55,166 bases of DNA, from positions 1 to 55,166 of the forward strand of contig JAQGID010000025.1 in NCBI GenBank assembly GCA_028291405.1, given 5' to 3'. The notes beneath the pieces were generated by a model. It did no database searches and was not told the origin of the DNA. It worked only from the letters and a program-made list of their open reading frames with translations. Below are positions 10,581-19,065 of this stretch, piece after piece (the first letter of the stretch is position 1; each line of letters opens with the position of its first letter). The stretch is from Rhodospirillales bacterium. GTDB lineage: Bacteria; Pseudomonadota; Alphaproteobacteria; ATCC43930; CGMCC-115725. Position numbers and translations under genes: made by a program.

Positions 10581-11372
10581 TCAGTCCTGGCCGCTCGGCT
10601 CGGCGATTTCCTCGCCGTGCGCATCGTGCCTGTGGTCGTGGTGATGCGCATAGATCGCCAGCGCGTCGGCGGCGGTCCCGAACAGCGCGCGATAGGCCGG
10701 ATCGCGCGTCACCGCCTCGGGATGGCCGCTGCAGCAAATGTGATGGTTGAGGCAGACGACGTTGTCGGTCGCCGCCATCACGAGATGGAGGTCGTGCGAG
10801 ACGAGGAGGATGCCGCAGTGCCGCCGGTCGCGGATCCGTCGGATCAGCGCGAAGAGCTCGGCCTGGCCATTGATGTCGACGCCCTGCGCCGGCTCGTCGA
10901 GGACCAGGAGATCGGGGGCGCGGAGGAGGGCGCGCGCGACGAGTACGCGTTGCAGCTCGCCGCCCGAGAGCCCTTGCACCGGCGCGTCGATCAGGCCGGC
11001 GGCGCCGACTTCGATGAGGGCCGCTTGGGGGTCGCCTGGTGCGGCGCGGTCGATCGCCAGCGAGAGGAAGCGGCGCACCGTCAGCGGCAGGGTCTCGTCG
11101 ATCGCGACGCGCTGCGGTACGTAGCCGATGCGGAGTCCGGGACGCAGCCTGACGCTGCCGCTGCTCGGCGGTAGCAGACCGAGCAGGATCCGCAAGAGCG
11201 TCGACTTGCCGGCGCCGTTGGGTCCGATGACGGTGACGATCTCGCCGCGGCGGACGCTCAGCGAAACCTGGGCCAGCGCGACCGTGCGCCCAAAGCGCAT
11301 GCCGACCGCGTCGAGCTCGGCCAGGATCTGCGAATTCTCCGGCACTGCCTCGGTCATCTCTGCCAGCGCCAT
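10581..11372 (-). CDS. znuC: Zinc ABC transporter ATP-binding protein
   Basis: ZnuC ATPase of the zinc importer, 263 residues. Walker A is GPNGAGKST near residue 48, the ABC signature is LSGGELQRV, Walker B is [12 protein letters not shown], and the H-loop is LLVSHDLH. The C-terminal tail carries the His-rich stretch [14 protein letters not shown], a feature often seen on metal-import ATPases, possibly for zinc sensing or storage. The ATG at 11372 is two bases after the zur stop, and the gene ends two bases before znuB, so all three are translationally coupled. Confidence 0.96.
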   Translation of the reverse strand: MALAEMTEAVPENSQILAELDAVGMRFGRTVALAQVSLSVRRGEIVTVIGPNGAGKSTLLRILLGLLPPSSGSVRLRPGLRIGYVPQRVAIDETLPLTVRRFLSLAIDRAAPGDPQAALIEVGAAGLIDAPVQGLSGGELQRVLVARALLRAPDLLVLDEPAQGVDINGQAELFALIRRIRDRRHCGILLVSHDLHLVMAATDNVVCLNHHICCSGHPEAVTRDPAYRALFGTAADALAIYAHHHDHRHDAHGEEIAEPSGQD

Positions 11373-11374
11373 CG

Positions 11375-11899
11375 CTATGCCGCCTTCCGGCAGGATGGGC
11401 AGATGCCGCGCACCTCGATCGTCTGCCGCTCGACCGTGAAGCCGAGCTCGGCCGCCCGCCGCATGACGGCCGCGGCAATCTTCGCATCGTCGAGCTCGGC
11501 GGCGCCGCCGCAGCTCTGGCAGATCAGGAACTGGCTGACGTGCGCCTGCTCGGGATGGCTGCAGCCGACATAGGCGTTCAGCGATTCGATGCGGTGCACG
11601 AGCCCGTGCTCGATCAGGAACTCGAGGGCGCGGTAGACCGTCGGCGGCGCCGCGCGGCGCTTGCCCTCCTGCAGCTCGCCGAGGATGGCGTAGGCGCCGA
11701 CCGGCGCGTGGCCGCGCCAAACCAGCTCGAGGACCAGACGGCGCAGCGCGGTCAGCCTTGCGCCGCGCTCCTCGCACAGCGCGGAGGCGCGGTCGAGCGC
11801 GTCGTCGATGCAGGCGGCGTGGTCGTGGCGCGCGCTGTGGAAGGGGTCGATGCGTGTCGCAGGCGTCACGCCCATCGTTGGGTCCTCGCGGCTCGTCAT
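11375..11899 (-). CDS. zur: Fur-family zinc uptake regulator
   Basis: Zur, zinc-responsive repressor of the Fur family, 174 residues. An N-terminal winged helix ([19 protein letters not shown] to [12 protein letters not shown]) is followed by a dimerisation domain with CQSCGG and CPSC, the two CXXC pairs of the structural zinc site, and a His-containing [10 protein letters not shown] sensor segment. Placement at the head of znuCB and opposite znuA supports Zur rather than Fur. ATG at 11899 is used; a second ATG nine codons later is possible. It probably represses its own operon and znuA from the operator at 11938-11956. Confidence 0.94.
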   Translation of the reverse strand: MTSREDPTMGVTPATRIDPFHSARHDHAACIDDALDRASALCEERGARLTALRRLVLELVWRGHAPVGAYAILGELQEGKRRAAPPTVYRALEFLIEHGLVHRIESLNAYVGCSHPEQAHVSQFLICQSCGGAAELDDAKIAAAVMRRAAELGFTVERQTIEVRGICPSCRKAA

Positions 11900-11937
11900 A
11901 GGGAAGCGGTTGACACTGGGCTAAGTGCGGCAACAAC

Positions 11938-11956
11938 GATATAACATACCAATATC
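11938..11956. promoter_or_regulatory. Candidate Zur operator
   Basis: GATATAACATACCAATATC is a partly palindromic AT-rich 19-mer with arms GATAT and ATATC, in otherwise GC-rich sequence between the divergent zur and znuA starts. It lies 24 bp before the znuA ATG and 39 bp before the zur ATG. It resembles known alphaproteobacterial Zur sites in containing a TATAACAT-type core, as far as I can judge by eye. One site could control both directions. Confidence 0.6.
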
Positions 11957-11979
11957 AGCCTTGCCGCCGGAGTCCAATT

Positions 11980-12948
11980 ATGATCGTCCTTTGCGGCCGT
12001 CACATCCGCGCCGCGGCCACAGCCTTCGTCCTCGTGCTTGCGCTCGCTGCGCCGACGCGGGCCGAGCCGCCGCGCGTCGCCGTCAGCATCAAGCCGATCC
12101 ATTCGCTCGTCGCCAGCGTCATGGCGGGAGTGGGAACGCCCGATCTCATCGTCCGCGGCGCCGCTTCGGAACATGGCTACACGCTGCGCCCCTCCGATGC
12201 CAAGCGTCTCAGCGAGGCGCAGCTCGTCTTCTGGATCGGCCCCCTCCTGGAGAACTATCTGGTGCAGCCGCTGGCGTCGCTTGCCGGCCAAGCGACGGTG
12301 GTCGAGATCGCGACGGCGCCGGGCGTCCTCCTCCTGCCGGCGCGCGGCGGCGGCGCCTGGGAACCGGATGCGGACGACGAGCACGCCGTGGCTGCGGACG
12401 GAAACAAGGCGCTCAGCAGCAAGGATCCGCATCTCTGGCTGGACCCAGCCAATGCGATCGCCATCGCCCGGGTCGTCGCCGACCGGCTCGCGGCGTTCGA
12501 CCCGGCCAATGCGCCGCGCTACTCCGCCAACGAGGCCGCCCTGGAAAAGCGTCTGCTCGCCCTCGACGCGCAGCTCAAGAGCCGTCTCGCGCCGTTGCGC
12601 GACCGCCGCTTCGTCGTCTTCCACGATGCCTATCAGTACTTCGACCGGCACTACGGGCTGAGCGCGATCGGCTCGATCATGATCGACCCCGAGCATCAAC
12701 CCGGGGCGCGACGGTTGCACGAGGTGCACGAGAAGATCGTCGCCACCGGCGCGCGCTGTGTCTTCCGCGAGCCGCAATTCGAGCCCGCCTTGATCGCTAT
12801 CGTGACCGAGGGCACCGCGGCGCACAGCGCCACGCTCGATCCGCTCGGCGCCGAGCTGCCGGAGGGACCGGATCTCTATCAGAAGCTGCTGGAGGACCTC
12901 GCCGGCAATCTCGCCTCGTGCCTGCGCCCGTCGAACGAGGCGCGGTGA
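11980..12948 (+). CDS. znuA: Zinc ABC transporter periplasmic binding protein
   Basis: ZnuA captures zinc in the periplasm and delivers it to ZnuBC; 322 residues. A Sec signal peptide covers residues 1-28 (AAATAFVLVLALAAPTRAE). The mature protein has the cluster A-I fold: SIKPIHSLVASVM contains the first zinc His, DPHLWLDPANA the second, and FHDAYQYFDRHYGL the third. The acidic/His loop typical of ZnuA is short here (EPDADDEHAVAADG, about residues 128-141). AFEA-like C-terminal FREPQFEPALI is conserved. Divergent from zur with a probable shared Zur box. Confidence 0.95.
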   Translation: MIVLCGRHIRAAATAFVLVLALAAPTRAEPPRVAVSIKPIHSLVASVMAGVGTPDLIVRGAASEHGYTLRPSDAKRLSEAQLVFWIGPLLENYLVQPLASLAGQATVVEIATAPGVLLLPARGGGAWEPDADDEHAVAADGNKALSSKDPHLWLDPANAIAIARVVADRLAAFDPANAPRYSANEAALEKRLLALDAQLKSRLAPLRDRRFVVFHDAYQYFDRHYGLSAIGSIMIDPEHQPGARRLHEVHEKIVATGARCVFREPQFEPALIAIVTEGTAAHSATLDPLGAELPEGPDLYQKLLEDLAGNLASCLRPSNEAR

Positions 12949-13001
12949 GGCGGACGAAAATCGGCATCGGAGCGCCGCCGACGCCCGTATATAGTGTCGC
13001 G

Positions 13002-14243
13002 ATGGCGAGCGAGGCTGACGCGATGCGCCCCGTCGCATTCATCGAACCGCCGGGGTGGATGACCGAGCCGGCAACGGCCGTGGTGCTGGCGGCTCTGGGC
13101 GCGCGTGGCGCCACGATCCGTTTCGTCGGCGGCTGCGTCCGCGACGTGCTGCTCGGACGGACGATCAAGGATGTCGACATCGCGACGCCGGACCCGCCCG
13201 ATCGCGTCGTCGAACTGCTCGACGCGGCGGCGATCAAGGCGGTCCCGACCGGGCTGGCGCACGGCACGATCACCGCGGTCATGCCGCCGCGGCATTTCGA
13301 GATCACGACCCTGCGGCGCGACGTTGAGACCTTCGGACGGCATGCAAGGGTCGCCTTCACCGACGACTGGGCAGCGGATGCGGCCCGCCGCGACTTCACG
13401 ATCAACGCACTTTTTCTCGATGCAGCGGGGCAGGTCTTCGATCCGGTCGGCGGTCTCGCCGATCTGAAGGCCGGCCGGGTTCGTTTCGTCGGCGACCCAG
13501 CGACGCGGATCCGCGAGGACGTGCTGCGCCTCCTGCGCTTCTACCGCTTTCACGCGTACTACGGCCGCGGCCCAGCCGACGTGGCGGCACGGGCCGCCTG
13601 TAAAGCGCTGGCCGATCGTCTGCCCGGGCTTTCCGGGGAGCGGATCGCCGGCGAGGTGCTTAAGCTGCTGCTGGCGCCCGATCCGATGCCGGCGATCGAC
13701 ATGATGGCGGAAGACGGTGCGCTGGCCGTGCTCTTCCCCGCCGGCGTCGAACGCGACCGCCTCGCCGAGCTGATAGCGATCGAGGCGGCGCCGGACGCGG
13801 TGCGCCGGCTCGCGGCGCTGCTCCCGAGCCGCGCCGACGTCGTCGAAGAGGTGGCGGCGCGGCTGCGGCTTTCGAATGCCGAGCGCGATCGGCTCCTGCT
13901 GTTGGCGGACCCACCGTGCGCGGTGGACCTCGATGCAGATGAGCGGACTCAGCGCCGCGGCTTGCGTCGCCTGGGACTCGCGGCCTATGCCGATCTCGTG
14001 CTGCTGCGCGCCGCGGAGACGGGGCGGGGGGCCGATGCGCAATCGCTGATCGATGCGGCGCCACGCCGCCTGCCGCCGCCGCTGCCGGTCCGCGGCCGCG
14101 ACGTGACGCGGCTCGGGATTCCGCCGGGGCCGCAGATCGGGGCATTGTTGGGGCAAGTCGAAGCCTGGTGGGAGGCAGCAGACTTTCAGCCCGACCGCGC
14201 CGCATGCCTGGCGCGTCTCGCGGAGCTTGCAGCCGCGAGGTGA
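13002..14243 (+). CDS. cca: CCA tRNA nucleotidyltransferase / poly(A) polymerase family
   Basis: Class II nucleotidyltransferase that adds or repairs the 3' CCA of tRNA, about 413 residues from ATG 13002; ATG 13023 (MRPVAF) is an equally plausible start and is preceded by GAGG. The nucleotidyltransferase head shows VGGCVRDVLLG and the metal-binding KDVDIAT, then the RRDFTINAL template-like motif and the RIREDVLRLLRFYRF block. The C-terminal part is helical, shorter than in E. coli and lacks an HD phosphohydrolase motif. Alphaproteobacteria usually have a single such enzyme. In this genome tRNA-Lys at 34046 already encodes CCA, so the role may be repair. Confidence 0.94.
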   Translation: MASEADAMRPVAFIEPPGWMTEPATAVVLAALGARGATIRFVGGCVRDVLLGRTIKDVDIATPDPPDRVVELLDAAAIKAVPTGLAHGTITAVMPPRHFEITTLRRDVETFGRHARVAFTDDWAADAARRDFTINALFLDAAGQVFDPVGGLADLKAGRVRFVGDPATRIREDVLRLLRFYRFHAYYGRGPADVAARAACKALADRLPGLSGERIAGEVLKLLLAPDPMPAIDMMAEDGALAVLFPAGVERDRLAELIAIEAAPDAVRRLAALLPSRADVVEEVAARLRLSNAERDRLLLLADPPCAVDLDADERTQRRGLRRLGLAAYADLVLLRAAETGRGADAQSLIDAAPRRLPPPLPVRGRDVTRLGIPPGPQIGALLGQVEAWWEAADFQPDRAACLARLAELAAAR

Positions 14244-14276
14244 TCCGAGCGTTAGTGTCGACCGGAGGAGGCAGCC

Positions 14277-15601
14277 ATGACGATCATCGGCTCGGCGGTG
14301 GCGGTTCCGACGCGGCGCTGGCGGATCGGCGTGCTCCTGGGCGTTGGGGTGCTGGTCAATTACATCGATCGCATCAATCTGTCGGTGGCGGCGCCGCAGC
14401 TTCAGCAGGAGTTCGGCCTCCAAGCCTGGCACCTCGGCCTGTTGTTCAGCGCCTTCTTCTGGCCCTACGCGCTGCTTCAGATTCCCGCCGGTCTCATTCT
14501 CGACCGCTTCGGTGTCACCCGGGTCGGACGCTGGGGCGCCTTTCTGTGGTCGCTCGCTTCCGCGATCATCGCCTTCACCAGCGGCTTCGCCGGCATCTTC
14601 ATCGCACGCATGCTGCTCGGCATCGCCGAGGCGCCCGGCTTTCCCGCCAGCTCGAAGGCCACGGGGTACTGGTTCCCGCGCAAGGAGCGGGCCTTGGCGA
14701 CCGCCATCTTCGACGCCGCCGCCAAATTCTCCAATGTCATCGGCGTGCCGCTGGTGGCGCTCGCGGTCGTCAATTTCGGCTGGCGCTGGGGTTTCGGGAT
14801 TACGGCGCTGCTGAGTTTCGCCTATTTCTCGCCTTCTGGGCCATCTACCGCGACCCGAGCGAGGACCGGCAACTGAGTCCGGCGGAGCGCGACTACATCA
14901 TGGCTGGCGGCGCCACGGTCGAGGGCCCTCCGCAGGGCGGCACCGCCGCGCTCCTGGCCTATCTGCTCGCCAATCGCAAGGTCTGGGGTCTGACCATCGG
15001 ATTTGCCGCCTATGGCTACTCCTTTTACCTGTTCCTCACCTGGCTGCCCGGCTATCTGGTGCAGACGATGCAGATGAGCATTCTGGAGTCTGCCGGCTTC
15101 GCCGCGATTCCCTGGATCTGCGCGACAGTCTCCGACCTGATCGTCGGCGGCTGGCTGGTCGACCATCTGATCGCGCGCGGCCGTGACGAGACGGTGGTGC
15201 GAAAGACCGTGCTGGTCGGCGGCATGCTGCTGGGTCTCGCGGTGTTCGGCGCGACGCTGACCAGCGATCCCGTCTGGGCGATCGCCTGGATCTCGATCGC
15301 GCTGAGCGGGCTCGCCGCCTCTGCGCCGGTCGGCTGGTCGATCCCGTCGCTGATCGCGCCCCGCGGCGGTACGGCGACCATCGGCGGCATCATGAATTTC
15401 GCGAACAACATGATGGGCGTGGTGGCGCCGATCGCTACGGGATTCATCGTCGGGGCGACCCAGTCCTTCGCCACAGCGTTCCTCGTCGCTGGCATCGTGC
15501 TGCTGGTCGGCATCGCGGCCTATGTCGTCGTGCTGGGACCCATCGAGGCGATCCCGGAACCGCCGGCACGCCGATTCGAGCCGATGGGAGCTGGAAATTG
15601 A
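14277..15601 (+). pseudogene. MFS transporter (sugar-acid type), disrupted by a one-base frameshift
   Basis: Major facilitator of the anion:cation symporter type. The first part reads in one frame from ATG 14277 (AGGAGGCAGCC before it) through NYIDRINLSVAAPQL, the classic family motif, to about 14828; the rest reads in the next frame from about 14829 to 15601. The junction TATTTCTCGCC lacks one base relative to the expected TATTTCCTCGCC, which would restore AYFLAFWAIYRDPSE. Repaired, the protein has about 441 residues and 12 helices, normal for the family. It is coupled to gluconokinase, so gluconate or a related sugar acid is the likely substrate (inference). Either a real loss of function or a consensus error. 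Confidence 0.88.
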
Positions 15602-16149
15602 GCGGCATCGAGCCGCCGGCCGCAGTCGTCGTGATGGGCGTCTCCGGCTCCGGGAAATCCACCGTCGCGGCGATGCTGGCGACGCGGCTGGGCTGGCAGT
15701 TCGCCGAGGGCGATACGCTGCATCCGCTGGAGAACGTCGAGAAGATGCGGCAGGGAATCCCGCTGGATGACGCCGACCGCCGGCCCTGGCTGGCCTTGAT
15801 CGTCGCGCTGATCGACGACTGGCGCCGTGCCGGGACGCATGGCATCGTGACCTGCTCGGCGCTCAAGCGCGCCTATCGCGAGACCATCGCGGCCGGCAGG
15901 GGCGATGTGCGCTTCGTCTATTTGAAGGGCGACCGCAAGCTGATCGCCGGCCGCCTGTCGCAGCGTCTGAACCATTTCATGCCACCGGGTCTGCTCGACA
16001 GTCAATTCGCCGTGCTCGAGGAGCCCGGCGCCGACGAGCCTTCGGTCACGGTCGAGGTCGGCCCGGCGCCCGAGATCATCGCCGAGCAGGTCTTGGCCGC
16101 GCTCCGGCTGGCGCCCGTGCCGCAGCGGCAGCCGGATGTTCTTCCGTGA
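15598..16149 (+). CDS. gntK: Gluconokinase
   Basis: Gluconokinase phosphorylates D-gluconate to 6-phosphogluconate, feeding the Entner-Doudoroff or pentose phosphate routes. The protein is 183 residues with Walker A GVSGSGKST near residue 14, EGDTLHP, NVEKMRQGIPLDDADRRPWL and CSALKRAYR, all typical of the GntK/IdnK family. The start appears to be TTG 15598, overlapping the TGA of the transporter at 15599-15601. Translation is therefore coupled to the transporter gene, and a real frameshift there could reduce its expression. The C-terminal residues overlap the next gene. Confidence 0.93.
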   Translation: MSGIEPPAAVVVMGVSGSGKSTVAAMLATRLGWQFAEGDTLHPLENVEKMRQGIPLDDADRRPWLALIVALIDDWRRAGTHGIVTCSALKRAYRETIAAGRGDVRFVYLKGDRKLIAGRLSQRLNHFMPPGLLDSQFAVLEEPGADEPSVTVEVGPAPEIIAEQVLAALRLAPVPQRQPDVLP

Positions 16150-16891
16150 CATGGCGGCGAGTTGCTGGCAGAACCGCCGAACGGACACCACAGGTCACCG
16201 GGTAGTCGATCCCTTGCGCCATCGTCCTTCGACAATTCTCCGCATCGCGCTCGTCGTCGTCCTGGCGGCCGGCATCGTCGCCTCGCTGGCGTGGCTGCGC
16301 ACCGCACATCCCGAGCTGCGGATGCAGACGCTCAAGGATCTCATCGGGACGAGCGCCTGGGCGCCGGTCCTCTTCATCCTGGTCAGCATCGTCGCCAGCC
16401 TCGCCTTCGTGCCGCGGACCATCCTCGCCGCCGCTGCCGGGCTGCTTTTCGGTCTTTGGTGGGGTTTGCTGTGGGCGGTGATCGGCAGCATCACCGGCTC
16501 GGTCGCCGGTTTCCTGCTGGCGCGCTATCTCAGCGTCGGTCTCGTCGACGAGTCGCGTTGGCCGCGTTTCGCGCCGCTGCTGCGCGCCGCCGAGCGCGGC
16601 GGCTGGCGCACCGTCGCCGTGATCAGGCTGATCCCCGTCCTGCCAAACACGCCGGTCAACTACGCCTTCGGCGTCACCGGCCTGTCGCTCTCCAGCTACA
16701 CGATCGGCACGGCGGTCGGCCAGCTGCCGATGACCTATGTCTGGACGCAACTCGGTACCAGCGGCAATTATGCCTTGAGCGGCGGCCAATGGGTGATGCC
16801 GACGCTGCTCAGCCTTGCCCTGCTCGTGGTCTCGATGATCCTGCCGCGACTGCCGGTCGTGCGGCGCAGCCTCCGCCACGGCGTCGAGTAG
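16136..16891 (+). CDS. TVP38/TMEM64 (VTT domain) membrane protein
   Basis: Integral membrane protein of up to 251 residues of the TVP38/TMEM64 (DedA-related, SNARE-associated) family. After a polar N-terminus and one helix (residues about 36-54), the VTT core contains LAAAAGLLFGLWWGLL, GSVAGFLLARYL and the signature VIRLIPVLPNTPVNYAFG near residue 165. Such proteins are implicated in lipid scrambling or transport, but the substrate here is unknown. ATG 16136 overlaps gntK by 14 bases; ATG 16151 is an alternative. A second reading of the N-terminus starting near RPSTILRIAL would suit the family length better. It is convergent with hemF. Confidence 0.85.
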   Translation: MFFRDMAASCWQNRRTDTTGHRVVDPLRHRPSTILRIALVVVLAAGIVASLAWLRTAHPELRMQTLKDLIGTSAWAPVLFILVSIVASLAFVPRTILAAAAGLLFGLWWGLLWAVIGSITGSVAGFLLARYLSVGLVDESRWPRFAPLLRAAERGGWRTVAVIRLIPVLPNTPVNYAFGVTGLSLSSYTIGTAVGQLPMTYVWTQLGTSGNYALSGGQWVMPTLLSLALLVVSMILPRLPVVRRSLRHGVE

Positions 16892-16906
16892 CCGGCACGT
16901 CCGGCC

Positions 16907-17776
16907 TTACGGCCAGGCGACCTCCGGCGGCAGGGACATCAGGATCGCCTCGACGTTGCCGCCGGTCTTGAGTCCGAACAGCGTGCCGCGGTCGTAGATC
17001 AGGTTGAACTCGACATAGCGGCCGCGGCGAATCAGCTGGTGCTGGCGCTGCGCCCCGGTCCACGGCGCCAGCATGTGGCTGCGCACGATCTTCGGATAGA
17101 TCGCGAGGAACGCCTCGCCGACGTCACGGGTGAAGGCGAATTCCTTCTCCCAGCCGCCGCCCTCGAGATAATCGTAGAAGATGCCGCCGACGCCACGCGG
17201 CTCGTTGCGGTGCTTGAGGAAGAAATACTCGTCGCACCAGGCCTTGAAACGCGGGTAATAGGCTGGGTCGTGCGCATCGCAGGCCGCCTTGAAGGCGGCG
17301 TGGAAGTCGCGCGTATCGGCATCGTCGGGCACCATCGGCGTCAGATCGGCGCCGCCGCCGAACCAGGATTTCGTCGTGACGATGTGCCGCGTGTTCATAT
17401 GCACTGCCGGCACGAGCGGCGAGCGCAGATGCGCGACCAGCGAGACGCCGCTTGCCCAGAACCGCGGGTCCTCGGCGGCGCCCGGGATCTGGCCGCGGAA
17501 CTCGGGGCTGAACTCGCCGAAGACGGTCGAGATATTGACCCCGACCTTCTCGAAGACCTGGCCGTGCATCAGCGAGATGATGCCGCCGCCGCCCTCCGGC
17601 CGGTCCCAGGGCTTGCGTTCGAAGCGGCCCGCCGGCCCGGCATCCGGCCGTTGCGCCACGAACTCGTCCTCGATCGCCTCGAACGCGGCACAAATGCGGT
17701 CGCGCAGGGCGGCGAACCAGGCGGCGGCCTCGGCCTTGCGGTCCGCGACGGTTCCGGCGGCGGTAACCACGGTCAT
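16907..17776 (-). CDS. hemF: Oxygen-dependent coproporphyrinogen III oxidase
   Basis: HemF carries out the oxygen-dependent double decarboxylation of coproporphyrinogen III to protoporphyrinogen IX in heme synthesis. 289 residues, normal length. Conserved blocks are [58 protein letters not shown] and [18 protein letters not shown]. The ATG overlaps the trmL stop as ATGA, so the two genes are coupled. The neighbouring divergent bc1 operon needs heme, but a regulatory link is only suggested by proximity. Confidence 0.97.
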   Translation of the reverse strand: MTVVTAAGTVADRKAEAAAWFAALRDRICAAFEAIEDEFVAQRPDAGPAGRFERKPWDRPEGGGGIISLMHGQVFEKVGVNISTVFGEFSPEFRGQIPGAAEDPRFWASGVSLVAHLRSPLVPAVHMNTRHIVTTKSWFGGGADLTPMVPDDADTRDFHAAFKAACDAHDPAYYPRFKAWCDEYFFLKHRNEPRGVGGIFYDYLEGGGWEKEFAFTRDVGEAFLAIYPKIVRSHMLAPWTGAQRQHQLIRRGRYVEFNLIYDRGTLFGLKTGGNVEAILMSLPPEVAWP

Positions 17777-18240
17777 TCATGCACTCCCGGAAACTGCGCC
17801 GTCTGGCGCAGCGATTCGCCTACTACCATCGCGGCGGCGAGCGCAACATTGATCGAGCGCAGGCCTGGCAGCATGGGAATGACGAGCCGGGCGGCGCTGG
17901 CGCGATGGACGTCTTCGGGCACGCCGGCGCTCTCGCTGCCGACGAGCAGCACGTCATCGGGCGCAAAGGCGAATCGCTGGTAGGGCGTCTCGCCGCGCGT
18001 CGTCAGCAGCACGATGCGGCGCGGCGAGCGCTGCGCTGCCGCGAAATCCTGCCATGAGGCATGACGCGTCAGATCGACGCCCGCAAGGTAGTCCATTCCC
18101 GCGCGGCGCAACCTGCGGTCGTCGAGCACGAAGCCGCAGGGCTCGATGATGTCGACCGCGACGCCGAGACAAGCGCTGAGGCGCAGCAGCGTTCCCGCGT
18201 TCTGCGGTATGTCCGGCTGAAACAGGGCGAGGCGGATCAT
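17773..18240 (-). CDS. trmL: tRNA (cytidine(34)-2'-O)-methyltransferase
   Basis: SPOUT-class 2'-O-methyltransferase that modifies the wobble base of tRNA-Leu isoacceptors; 155 residues, the compact TrmL length. Motif 1 is [15 protein letters not shown] at the N-terminus, followed by the cofactor-knot segments [14 protein letters not shown] and [19 protein letters not shown] near the C-terminus. It overlaps hemF by four bases, and this gene pair opposite petABC recurs in Alphaproteobacteria. Confidence 0.93.
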   Translation of the reverse strand: MIRLALFQPDIPQNAGTLLRLSACLGVAVDIIEPCGFVLDDRRLRRAGMDYLAGVDLTRHASWQDFAAAQRSPRRIVLLTTRGETPYQRFAFAPDDVLLVGSESAGVPEDVHRASAARLVIPMLPGLRSINVALAAAMVVGESLRQTAQFPGVHE

Positions 18241-18292
18241 CGTCGCGGCGGAACCCTCCAGGCGGGTGATACTGCGGCGGCGATCTCATCCT

Positions 18293-18320
18293 TTGCAATA
18301 TGAGGCGAATCGATTATACC
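18293..18320 (+). promoter_or_regulatory. Possible promoter for petABC
   Basis: TTGCAA (18293-18298) and TATACC (18315-18320) are spaced by 16 bp and point toward petA. This would give a leader of about 170 bases that includes the palindrome at 18403-18429. The match is moderate and other starts are possible. Confidence 0.35.
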
Positions 18321-18402
18321 GCTCGCGCAGTCGTTTGGCCGATAGACGCGAGGCAAAACTCGGCGCTCGGACAGGCAGATCTGCGAAGCGTCTTGGCAAC
18401 AA

Positions 18403-18429
18403 GGCTATGCGGCAGGATGCCGCATAGCC
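18403..18429. repeat. Perfect 27-bp palindrome in the pet leader
   Basis: GGCTATGCGGCA and its exact reverse complement TGCCGCATAGCC flank a GGA loop, 70 bp before the petA ATG. No T run follows, and the flanking genes are divergent, so this is not an ordinary terminator. A weaker outer pair, ACAGGCA (18371-18377) and TGCCTGT (18431-18437), surrounds it. It could be a dimeric regulator operator or an RNA hairpin in the petABC leader. Confidence 0.85.
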
Positions 18430-18498
18430 GTGCCTGTTCAACTCTGTAGCTTGCGCGGCGGCCGGCCGCCGGGCTGGCCGCGAGAGAGGGGTAATACG

Positions 18499-19056
18499 AT
18501 GTCCGATACTGCGCACCCGGCGGGGGGCGGTGCTCACGGCGCCGACCCGTCGCGACGCGATTTCCTGACCCTGACCGCCGCGGCTCTCGGCGCGGTCGGC
18601 CTCGGTTCGGTCGCCTGGCCCTTCATCGACAGCATGAACCCGGCGAAGGACACGCTGGCATTGTCGACGACCGAGGTCGACCTCAGCCCGGTTGCGGTCG
18701 GGCAGCGCGTCACCGTCGTCTGGCGCGGCAAGCCGGTCTTCATCGATCATCGTCCGCCGGAGGAGATCAAGAAGGCCGAGGAGGTCGACCTGGGCGAGTT
18801 GCGCGACCCGCAAAAGGATTCCGATCGCGTCAAGAAGGCGGAGTGGCTCGTCGTCGTCGGCGTCTGCACGCATCTCGGCTGCATCCCGCTGGGACAGAAG
18901 GACACTGATGACCGCGGCCCGTTCGGCGGCTGGTTCTGCCCCTGCCACGGCTCGATCTACGACACCTCCGGACGCATCCGCCAGGGACCTGCGCCGGCCA
19001 ATCTCGCCGTGCCGCCTTACGCGTTCGGCAGCGACACAACGATCAAGATCGGCTAG
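18499..19056 (+). CDS. petA: Ubiquinol-cytochrome c reductase, Rieske iron-sulfur subunit
   Basis: Rieske 2Fe-2S subunit of the cytochrome bc1 complex, 185 residues. ATG 18499 is preceded by GAGAGGGG; upstream in-frame ATG-like starts add nonsense. A twin-arginine signal-anchor [20 protein letters not shown] begins near residue 20. Cluster ligands lie in CTHLGC and CPCHGS near residues 130-155, with the connecting Cys pair forming the usual disulfide. First gene of petABC, moving electrons from ubiquinol to cytochrome c1. Confidence 0.97.
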   Translation: MSDTAHPAGGGAHGADPSRRDFLTLTAAALGAVGLGSVAWPFIDSMNPAKDTLALSTTEVDLSPVAVGQRVTVVWRGKPVFIDHRPPEEIKKAEEVDLGELRDPQKDSDRVKKAEWLVVVGVCTHLGCIPLGQKDTDDRGPFGGWFCPCHGSIYDTSGRIRQGPAPANLAVPPYAFGSDTTIKIG

Positions 19057-19065
19057 AGGCGCGCC

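Noticed and set aside
11910-11945. TTGACA at 11910 as a znuA promoter
   Set aside because: The nearest -10-like sequence lies more than 20 bp away, outside acceptable spacing, so I do not annotate it.
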